Assembly (NCBI GenBank): GCA_024704765.1
Contig: JAKMXF010000306.1
Span: forward strand, 62,001-126,000
Direction: 5' to 3'
Length of the DNA stretch: 64,000 nt
DNA from: Oopsacas minuta
Lineage: Eukaryota; Porifera; Hexactinellida; Lyssacinosida; Leucopsacidae
The notes beneath the pieces are model-generated. The model worked only from the letters and a program-made list of their open reading frames with translations, did no database searches and had not been told where the DNA came from. The position numbers and the translations under genes are program-made. Positions 23,801 through 35,800 of this stretch are shown one piece after another. Numbering within the stretch: the first letter of the stretch is position 1; each line of letters starts with the position of its first letter.

Positions 23801-26800
23801 GATTCGTTGACGGAACTTAATAATGACATGTTTTACATCATATTCCCTCTTTTAATAGTCTGCTGACTCCATTTCGGCCTTGTGTCGTCGACATTAATAT
23901 TGTGTTTCCTATTTATATGAATAATCTATAGTTAAATGCCGTGAATAGGCTGGATGCAACATTGAATATTTGCTTACCAATCTAACAAAGGTCGAAATCG
24001 TTGGTTGTCCCCTAAATCAATGTAAAGGTTGAAACCCCCTATTGGCGAAATAACCAGATTCAATTACACAGTGAACAAAATTGGGCAATTGTATTAAATC
24101 GATGATACAAACTCAATTGTAATTGTAGAATTTTGGGTACAATTCGTATTTAACACCTTTTGACATTATTTATGGTAAATTTGTAAGTGTGATATTCATC
24201 ATTATGAATGTGTCATTATTGGCATCTAGGTAGTTTGAGAAATAGTTTGAAAGGAGGGATTCCACCCAATTATGTTGCATAAGGTAAAATATTGTATTAA
24301 TCCACGAACTGATTCAAAATCAGTCAATAATACAAAATTGGCTATTAGGGAGTTAATTATTGTTGTTTTTGTTTTGTGTAACAAAAACAATTTTGTCTTT
24401 TGTAAAATCTGCGTTTAACATTTCATGATTAGTAGCCTTGTTCTTCCAAGACTTAACTTATTGTATTCCTGAAGCATCAATGCCAGATCGAAACGTATTC
24501 AATTTGTGAATTCTAAGACTTTGTTCATATCAGATTTCCATTTGTTTAATAGACTTCTAGAAATATATATATGAGGTTTGGGATGTTCACTGAATTTTTA
24601 CTATAATATTTATATCCATTGAATGCACACTATCGCCTATTTAGGGCATTAGTCGATTACCAAATTAGTGATCATGATCATGATCATTCGTTAAAATATG
24701 ATCGGATAACGTGCTATCCTTGTGCCAAAAAGAATCGCTATTACATCTACGATCGTTTTTCCGATCACTTTTCTGAAATTATTGAGCATCTCCTATATTG
24801 AGATGATCTATTCTGTGTTCCCGCGCCCGTCCGTCCATCTGCGCGGCCATACCTTTCTACCAGTCTAATTCCCATGAAAATTCGTACATTTAGCTTTTAA
24901 GGGGTAATCGAGTATGTATATTCCAAATCTGACATTTTAGCCCTTTTACTTGGGCCAAAGCAGCGATTACAGAGCTTTCCATCATCAATCCATTATTGTA
25001 ATATTTTTTGAACTAGTCAGTTTATTTTATTTGTATGCAATAATTTCACTAAACTGTTATATCTTTAAACCATTTCGCAATGTTGAGAATATACGAGTTT
25101 CATATATTACGACGTTGGGTTGCTCGCAAAAGAATATACTCAGCACCTCGTGTCTCTAAATGTCAAAAAGCTGAAAATGTATACATTAATTATCCATGAC
25201 TCTAACCACAATAAGTATCATAGCTTCCTGTTGTTACACTAAAGCCACTACACAGCTTTGTGTAATTATCAAATACAATAAAATATAGAATTTTGTGAAA
25301 TTTTCAGATTTTTGCGGGATAATGGTGACGTAAACTTTTTATAAAGTTTCCAAACTTCGATAATGTTCAATACAAATTAGAGATATCTCTCATATATTTT
25401 TGATCTCGTATATTTTTGATTTTGCTTCAGACAACGGATAATTGAGGAAGATAATCGGGGTATCCGGCACAGCAACAATGTTGAACTAAATAAGAAATTT
25501 TCAACTCGAGGAAAAGTAAATCGATATATTATTATAAACAGCTCTGCACAAATTATTATCAACTCACAAATCTATGAATTTATAATTAGTTGAATGATAT
25601 ATGGAAAATATAATGGTTGAATCTCTTGGTGAGACACAAAAGTAATGAGACTCGATGTGTAACTTGACTATAATCACAAATTATATATGTCATCTCCACA
25701 TAACTGTTAATACTACACCACATATTGTACCTAATTCCGTTTATACACAATTCTTACCATTTCTTTTCTGCCAATTCACTATATTTGCTCATAGAGGTTA
25801 TACTCTTGCGGCGTTGATGAATTTAGACAAAGAACATTTCAGGGCTTACATATTTATCGAGTTTAGGAGGGGTAAATCTAGCCAGAAATTCATGATCAAC
25901 TTCTGGAACCAAAACTCGATGAATTCCCGTCAAGAGCGACTGTGTTTAGATGGAATCAATCGTTTAATGAGGAGAGACTTTCGTTAAAGGACAATTCCAG
26001 AGTGGATCACTCTCCTTCCTCAACAGACGACGTCCATATTCATAAATTCGTGAATTAATTGAAGTTGAACCTAAACAGTCAGTTCGAATACTAACTGATG
26101 CAACTGAGATTAGTAGAGAATTGATTAGACGCATCTTAGTTGAGGTATTGGGGGAGAAAGGTCTGCCTTGTCTGGGCTCCACACCTGCTTTCTAAGGCTA
26201 ACATGGACTCTAGGGTGGTTTGTGTTAAAAAATCGTCGAGATGATTGATAAATACTCAATGGCCGAACTTCTAAGTTGTTGGGCTACTGAGGACGAGAGT
26301 TTGGTGTTCTTTGATCCTCATCTAACAAAGGCAGAGAACAAATCATGGCTGGCTCCTGATCAGGAGCGTCTTCGAGTTGTTCGACCTCAACTGACTAATT
26401 GTTGGGCATTAATCATTTTGGCATTTACTGGTGATGGTAAATTCAGTGTTGCTTTCCCACTCACCAAAAGGACAATAAATACAGAGGCATATATTGACTT
26501 TATTCAATCCACAGGAGAACGATGGCGTAAACCTCACACAAATCCAACAAAACTTTGTGAATTATGGTAGCAACATGACAACGCTAGACCCCATACTGCT
26601 AGAGGGACAATGGAATACCTTAAAAGGAGGGATATGATGTTAATTTAACAATCTCCATTCAGTCCAGACTTGAATCAGTGCGTTAGGTGGGTTTCAAGGA
26701 CCTTAAAAAGCATCTACGGAAAGATGAATATTCTAGTGCAGAAGAAATCAAAGAGAAAACGCTGCAATTCGTGAGACAGCTGCCTCCAGAACATTTCCAA

Positions 26801-29800
26801 CTTTAAATTCAAAGATTTTATAGGCATTGTAAGTCTGTGATTGAATGTATGGGGATTTCGTTTCATAAATCCAATTTGATAACTTATTAAACTCTCCTAA
26901 ATAGTCTCATTACTTTAGTGTCTCAGCAAGTATTTACTCATTATGGAAAATTGATTTATATACGTAAATAACTCAATATAGTGCAGTGTTTAATTCAGTG
27001 GTTCCCAACCGGTGTTCCGGGGAACCGTAGGGTTCTCCAGGCAATACTTAGTGGTTTCGGAGGGTTCTTTAGTTTATCGATGCATGTGCATTATTTATAT
27101 CATTTTTGAAATTGTTATCAACATATTGCTAGTATATGTATTCCCATTTATTTTTTTCATATTTCTTAATTTGTAAAAATCATAGTTAATTGTAAAATGT
27201 AAATAGTTACTTGTAGATAATGGATATATATCATTCAGATTAACTTAATTATAAACTTAACTGTTAGCTCCAACATCACATCATATAGTCAAATGTAACC
27301 TAGTTGCATTTTTGATCAGATGTATCTCTCGATTAATTTTGGATCACCATTGGAAACGTAAATCATAACATAGTAAAAACGCTCTAAAATTCATGCTACC
27401 ATTTTCGCAAAATATTTTTGTGATCTAAGATTCTCTGCTATGAAAACAATAAATAAGTAAAAAAGAGGACAACTTTTTTCTATTGGGGATAGATACGAGG
27501 TGTGTTCATCGACAATCAGGCCTAGGATAAAATAGATGCAAATATTACCAAGCCGAAGTTCAAAATGGAAAATTATTTGAATGTATAAAGTAATTGCATT
27601 TAAGACATAATTTGTTAAAATGGTGTCTTTGTGGAAAATGTATGAGTGAAAGAAGTTAGAGAGGGTAAGGTGCCGAAGGTTGCGCAACAAGTTTAGGGGT
27701 TCTGGGATTGAAAAAAGGTTGAAAACCGCTGGTATAAGTAATACAAATGTCCATGCAAACTTTAGAAAGTTGTGTTTTCTATAATCAGAAATAAACAAAT
27801 CATCAAATATTGGAAAGCTAATACAAAAGAAACTGTACTATAGTATAGCTGAGCTATATATAAGTTATTTGTTTGGGTTAAATGTTGAAAACTTACAATG
27901 ATGTTATTAGTCTGTGGATCTAGGAAAGTATGGTAAGTTACGATGTTAACATAATGAAGCTTGAGAATATTTCACTCATTGCATAATTTCTCATGTACAT
28001 TGAAAACGGCAATGAATAATATGGTTCTTCCCATGGATCTCTTGTACTTTGTTTGAAAAAACCTCAAATTAAGTACAATATTACCCGAAGTGATTCTATC
28101 AAATATAGCCGACTAACCATAAATATAAATATTTAGGCAATTGAATTATTTATCATTTCTTGGGTTGTCGGAGATAAATATTACACAATAATAAAAATAA
28201 TTATAATATTAATAATAGCAGTCATGGAGAAGCTCTAAATTAGAGTGTTCTATCATCAGAATATTCGGGGCGTAATTCCGGAAATTCGAGCGAAAATTAG
28301 TCTAATACATATACTTAATATCCTGCAGTTGATATTGGATACGTGAATGTTGTTTAGAGTTACAATTTGGTTAAAAATAGTGTAACCCTACATTGTCACT
28401 ACATGTATATCCAATATCGACTGTAGTGGCATAAATACATGCTGGCTAAAAATCTACATTTTAGTGTTTTCTTTATATTCATAAAAACAACAATAATTTT
28501 CAATATGAGAAGTTGAAAATGTGAGATTCGGATTTAGCATACTTAGTTACCACCAGAAAGCCATTTAGAGCATGCTTATATCTATATTTTGAAATATCCA
28601 ACTGGCGTTCAAAAGATTCCCGACCCTGCGCCATAATTTTGTAACTATACAGAATATACAGTAGGTCCCACAATTATTGGCATTGATTTTAACTATCGAT
28701 TCTTCTACCCTGTAAAATATTTATTATTTTGAACTTTATTATATCAATATACTGATGAATAAGAAAGATGTATATGTGATCCCACAACGAATAAATTATT
28801 ATCTAATTTTTCCACCCTTATTTTTCAAACAGAGTTTAATTCTTTTCTCCATTGAAAGGCAGAACGGCCTAATAAATTCAGGATCGAATGATTGCCATAT
28901 CTCAATAATTCCCTTCTTCAACTGTTCTACAGTTTTTGGTGCTCGCACCATCAGTCTTCTTTTGAGTACACCCCATAGATTTTCAATAGGAGCTAGATCA
29001 GGACTGTTGGGGGGCCAATCAATCCTGTGGGGTACAAATTGGGACTTCCATGCTTTTGCCACCTTTCCTGTGTGCACTGGGCTATTGTCCTCTTGCAAAA
29101 TCCAAACATTACCATAGAGAGCGTTAGCCTGCTCTATCAAGTATTCGTTGAGAGTAGAAATATAACGCAATTGATTAATGTTCTCTGTAAAAATACACAA
29201 TGGCGTAGCCCCCATCAGAGAAATGCCACCCCAAAGATGAACTTTGGAAGGATATCGATATGAAGGCAATTGAACTGGTTGACCTTTCTTTGTCCACACT
29301 TTAACTTTTCCCGAATCGAGCCAGATTGAACATTCGTCCGTAAAAAATGTTTTTGACCAATCAAACCTTTTCATATCCTTACACCAATTGACGCGCTTTT
29401 GGACCTGAAGGTCAGTTAGTGCTGGAATTCGAATCACGGGATTTTACGAAATTTTCTCTTTTAAGGTGACGATATATAGTACTTTTGCCGACATTCGATT
29501 GCAATCTGGTAGTCAACTGTCGTACAGACATCCTTGCATTCGATTTTAATAGAATGGATATCCTTCTCTTGTCGTTTGGTGGAATTTTCGTTGGTGGACC
29601 AGCTCCCTTTTTGTGAAAAAGACATTTGTCTTTTTTTATCAGCGCAATAACTTGAAACACAGTTCTGACGGGATCACCAATATGCGAGGATATATCTTTA
29701 GCGTTGGTAATTCCCGCATTGTAAAGGGTTTGAATTTCCATTCGACGTTGTTGTTGGGTTTTCAGACCAGCCATGAATAATATCACAATAATAGAATGCT

Positions 29801-32800
29801 AGCAAAAATACAACATAATTTGTGAAAACAATTGTGAAATCTCTAATGGGTAGTGTTGAAATCAAGGGAGTCTAAAACAAAATCAATAATATATTGTATG
29901 TTTCTAATATATTCTGCTGTACATTTCGAACTGGATTACTAAAATATCAAAGAATGGTTGGATAATATTAATTGATAACAAATCGAGATTACTGCCAATA
30001 ATTATGGGACGAACTGTACATGTACGTATAGTTGTTATATTTCTCGAAATAATCATCTTTAAATTCTATGACTCGTCGCGTAGACTATCTTGCCATATAA
30101 AAAGTACATTTTATAGTCTCCGGGCGGTACGTTTTTAGAGATCTCCAAATTGCTTTCCCTAGGTCGATCTGGTGTCAAAATTCCTGGCTGCGAAGTCCTT
30201 TTTCAACTTTACAAAGGGCCAGAAATCACAAGGAGCGAGGTCAGGTGAGTAGAGTGGGTGATCTAGCTTAACAACACTCATTCTATCCAACTCTGACTTT
30301 AGGGCATTAGTTTTATGTGGTCGTACATTATCGTGCAATAATCACATACCCCGCGGTCTAAACATTGGCTTCCTCTCCTAGTAATGTTTTTACTTCTCAG
30401 GGCAACTGTTGGCAAAAGGTCCCCGGTAATTATCTTCCCTTTTAGTATCATTATCTCGGCAACTGGGCCATGTGTATCAAAGAAAATTGAGTACAGGACC
30501 TTCTTATCTCTGAAGTCCTGTCTAGGATTGAGAGGAAGCGCCTCACCTTTTTACGACCCATACCTTATTTCTTTATTTGGATAGTGGCTCATCGTATCTT
30601 CTCCAAGTCTAGTCACCAGTAATGATTTCTGCCAGCCTTCTTGGATCGAGTCTTTATACTCGGAGAGCATTTTTCTTGTACAAGTTACCCGCCGGTCCTT
30701 TTGGTCCTTTGTAAGGGAATGCAGGATCCACCTCGAACAAATTTGGTAACTCTCAGCTCATCGATAAGTATGGAATGAACAGCTCGCGTTGAGATCCTTA
30801 CACTCATAGCTAACTCCTCAACAGAGATATGAGGATCTTCTTTCACTCTTCAGCTAATTTCAGATTTGTTATTGCTAGTGACTGCGGATCTGGGATGTCC
30901 GAATCGTTCCTCATCTTCCGTGACTCTCGTCCTTCACGAAACCGCATGGCTCACTCCTTCACAGTAGTATATGAAAGGCTAGCATCTCCATCAACTACTT
31001 TCAAGTCAATGAGAATATCCTTCGGATCACTACCAAGAAGGTGCGAATTTTGATATAGTATCTTTGTCAAATTTCAAATTTGAAGCCATAAATACTGAAA
31101 AATAGAAGGATAGTCAAACCTGAGAAATTTGAAATAATCGTAACTAGAAAACTATTAACCATATAGTAAAAGTTGATGTACGTAGTTCTGAATAGATAAT
31201 AGAATAATGTTCAGTATGAATATAAATACGTAATATAATATCTTATAAATGAAAATTCTACAAACAAGGTCAGGAACTTTTTGAACCCCCGTTGTAATAA
31301 ACTCCTAACTTTCTTATTGCTATTGTCCGCTACGTGACTGGAGGGTGCGTGAGATTATAATATAGCTGAAATGTTAATATTTAATTATTCGTGGTCCATC
31401 CAAGTTACATTCAATGGCCTTCTGTGGCACACTTGAGATGCTTTGTCACTTTTGATAGTAATCCTGGATATATTTTTATAGAAAATATCAAAATATTGTT
31501 GTTGTATTGTTCTTGAGTTACGGCTGAGACCATGGATTGGGCTTGCTGTCAATATTCACTTATAACTCGTCAATCGATACCAATTATTATGGCCCATTAT
31601 AGATTATACCCAACTTCACTTACCGTTATAATACATTTTGATATTATATCTCGTACCATTATGACGTAATCCTGAATTTGCCCATATATGGTAATTTTCA
31701 AGATTGCAATAATCTTTTCGGAGATATCATATAAAATTGTACTATCATAACATGGGAAGTTAAGAATGTTCTATAAATTTGCGTTCTTGATTTGACCATT
31801 ATTGTGACGATTGTCGAATTATAAGTGAATCTTGACAAAGAAGTGCAACTCATTTTGGGTGACCGTCATATATTTGATGGCACAATGTAAATTGCAATAT
31901 TACCAAGATATTTGATCCTTTAGTAATGTCTAAAAATAACAACTTTGGCTCACGGTGCAGGGTAGTGGTTTGGATGGGATCAGTACTTTTGCTCATTCAA
32001 CAAGAGTGTCCAAATTTCTACAAATGCTACAAATTACGCCATACCTTCTGCTATCTCATTTCGTATGTTTCACGAAGGTAAAAATATCTATATATATTTT
32101 TGAGTTTCCGCATTATATAAGTTCCCTAAAGGCTATAACACTCCCTTCCACTAAAAATTCACGCGAAAAATATTTTGGCACTTCAAGATGCATTGTATTA
32201 CTTGGAAACTCTATAATTGATTATACCTATTAAACCCGATTACGATATCGCAACAACTACCTTTAAATACCCAATCTTAATTTCCGATTGTTCAAAATTT
32301 TGAAATTCTGTATTTCACAGGCACTTCTTTTCAGATGTTTATTCTTCTAGATTGAATTATGTGCATCGAGATATTAAGCCTGATAATATCCTAATTGATA
32401 AGACTGGACACATAAAATTGGCTGATTTTGGATCATGTCTTAAACTTGACGAAAATGGTGAAGCTCATAGTAACATTGCTGTTGGAACTCCTGACTACAT
32501 TAGTCCAGAGATTTTAAGAGCGATGGAGGATGGCAAAGGGACATATGGAAAAGAATGTGATTGGTGGAGTTTAGGTATTTGTTTATTTGAAATGCTGTTT
32601 GGTGAGGTCCCGTTTTATGCAGAAAGTTTGGTAGACACATATAGCAAAATCGTTGATCATAATTACACATATCCAGTAAATGTAGATGAGAATGAAGTTT
32701 CATCCGATGCACGAGATCTGATTTCACATTTAATTTGTCCAGCGAATACCAGACTTGGAAAATCTAATTGTTCTGAAATACAACAACATACATTTTTTGA

Positions 32801-35800
32801 CAATATAGACTGGACTAAGTTAAATTCATCAAAACCTCCATATATACCTGAATTTATTGATGATAGCGACACATCGAATTTCGAAGAAATTTCCGAACCT
32901 GTAATCCCGAAGATTATTTCTCCGCCCGCAAATTTTAAGCATGTTCCTGGCCAACTCCCATTTGTTGGATACAGTTATATGAGAATGAGCAGCAATGCAA
33001 TTATTTCAGATATTCCACTTGACCCTAATAGTAAGAGAAAACGTATGTCATCCCCAGGAATAGACCCAGAAATACAGTCTAATTTCGACGATCGTGATGT
33101 CTCTCCTGAAATTATTAGAGATAATCTTCTGAAAACTGCTAAATCGGGGACTATCTGTTCGAATTTTGATTCAGGTTTGGCTAACAATTTAGCTTTTTCA
33201 GATGCTGATGTTAATGGTTTTTCCCCTGACCACGTGAAAGACAAGCAAATTTCAAATCTTCAGTGTCAATCACTATCTCATAATTCTCAAGGATTAATAA
33301 AAACAGACTCTTGTCCAAAAGTTTGTTATAACCACAATCAAGGTGATGTCTCTTTTGAAAATGATTTATTGGTTGATCCCCCATCCTCAGATGAACTTCG
33401 GAACTTATATATTTCAGATGCTAATATGCAAAATACAGTATTATCAAATGAATATAACTCATTATGTTCTAAATATCATGGAGTTAAAAGCTTATATATT
33501 TCTCTGAAAGAGGTTTATCAGGAGACTCAAAATAAAGTTGCTAAATACAATAATTTCTATGGATGTGATGATAGTGAAATAGGTAGTGATAATTTTAATA
33601 AACCTGTACTATTTGAAAATGTTGATAATCCTAGTGATTCCTGCAGTAGAATACCTTCAAGAACTCAAAAAGATATTTCTTCGAAAGAAATCAATCTTCA
33701 CAACAACACATTGTATAATATTTCCAAAAAGATTCAAGTAGAACAAGATGCCCGTAAATATCTCCGTCACTTTGCCGATGATTTATCTTCTGAAATAGAA
33801 AAAATAAAAAATATTAATTTATCAAACTCTATTAAACACGAAGCGTGGCATGAGAGGAGATCCGTTAAAAATGATAGCCAACGCCTGCATGAACTTCAAT
33901 TAGCGCTTGATTCAGAAATTAATGCGAAACAACAAATTTCTGATGAATTAGCTCGAACAAAGGAACAACAAGCTTTAAATGAAACACAAATTCATTCTCT
34001 TACTAAGCAAGCTCAAGAATTATATAACTTAATACAAAAAAAGCAGAATCAGTTGCACAAACGAGATCTTGAAATACAAGAATTAAGAAAGAACCTTGTG
34101 GGTATTTCATCACCCTCAGATCAAAATTCGTATTCTAGTGATTCGTTGGTTGCTTACTTAGCTGCAAATGCTGGAGAGAATTTTTCTAATAAAAACAAGC
34201 GAATATTTAGTGATAAGTCCGATATATTTTGTGATAAGTTCGAAAGTCTATCCTCATCAAGTACAATCTCTGGCTCTCCACCAAATTCTCCATCTCGGAT
34301 CACAAAATCAGGACCTCAACCAACTCGAAATATACCTCCAACACAGCACCACTTTTCAATAACTACTCTGTATGAACCAATTATCTGTGATCACTGTTGT
34401 TCATTCATGTTGGGACTGATTAGACAATGTGTACGTTGTGAAACTTGTAATTACCAGTGCCATCTACATTGTGCTGATTTGAAAGATACTAGTGCTTGTC
34501 CAAGTAGTCAAAAAGCAAGGAAATTAGTATTTAATGCTGCCACTGGAATTGGTACAATCTATCAAGGATTGGTCAAGGTCCCTAAGCCGAATGGTGTCAG
34601 AAAGGGTTGGTTAAAACAGTTGATGATTATTTGTGACTACAAAATACTTTTTTATGATATATCTATTGATAAATCTCATACTTATAGACTTGTACAATTC
34701 ATTGATATTTGTGACGAGGACTTTTATATAAGTAAGGTTGTAGATTCTGAAGTCATACATGCTCATCCCAAATTAGTACCTCAGATTTTCAAGCTTTCTT
34801 CTTGTCTCCGCGGATGTAAGGATATTAATCCATCCATACTAGTACTTATGCAGAATGAAAGTATTCGAGATACTATCTTAACTATATTATCTGAACTTAG
34901 GTTGTTCGTAAAGCAAAATAAACTTACTAAATCGCCTCTTTATAGACCACGGGAATTATATGATTCTACTCAACTTGATCTCTTACGATATATAAACAGC
35001 GCTTGTTTGATTGATACTGAAAGACTGTTAATAGGATGTGAGGATGGCCTATATCTACTAGATATCTTTAATCATTTCTGTAACCGAATCTCTGATAAAA
35101 AGGTATATCAGTTGGAATTTGTGGAATCAGAAGGTTTGGTGATTTATTCTGCCGGCAGACAGAAGGTTTTGCAAATGATACCCATCCTTTCCCTTGAATC
35201 TACTGATTATTCTCCTGTCAAAATCATTGATACCAAAGGATCCAATATATTTGCCACAGGATTTGTACAACAGTCAACTTTCATTGCAGTAGCCATTAGA
35301 AAACGTTTGATATTATTCGAAGTCACAAAGCCAAGTATCTCAAAATATACAAAGATAAAGGAAATCACCATGCAGAGTACGATAATGTCACTTAATATAT
35401 TTGGTTCGAGAATATGTTTAGGAATTAATTCCGGTTTTATCATTGTTTTCATCCAAGGCGACGCATCACCACTTTATTTGGTAAACAACGAAGATTCTAC
35501 TCTTGCTTTTTTATCCATAAGCCCATTTGAACCTTTGTGTTCTATCGAGTTGAATTTAGGAAAGGAGTATTTACTTTGTTTTGATTTACTTGCCATATAT
35601 GTCGATCATTTTGGGAGACGAACCCGACAGTATGAAATTAAATGGCTTGCTTCTCCATCGTCGATTGTCTACCATCCTCCGTTTTTGTTAGCTTATTGTG
35701 AAACATCAATTGATGTATATGATCCAAATTCAGGGGCTTGGCTTCAGACTATTCCCTTAAAACGGACCGAATCAATTTCTAAGGAGGGAACCATATTGGT

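Larger units (their letters stand above)
23341..32350 (+). other. MRCK intron 2 (9.0 kb), transposon-rich
   Basis: The donor AA|GTAAGT at 23341 is consensus and the acceptor TTCTTCTAG ends at 32350. Removing it joins ..ESVH to [12 protein letters not shown], the catalytic loop, through a split Lys codon. The intron holds a mariner-like element, a hAT-type MITE, a Tc1 and a mariner remnant. Confidence 0.9.

Noticed and set aside
27391-27798. 135-residue minus-strand ORF
   Set aside because: It lies almost wholly in a hAT-type MITE and has no recognisable motif. MITEs are non-coding, so the frame is incidental.
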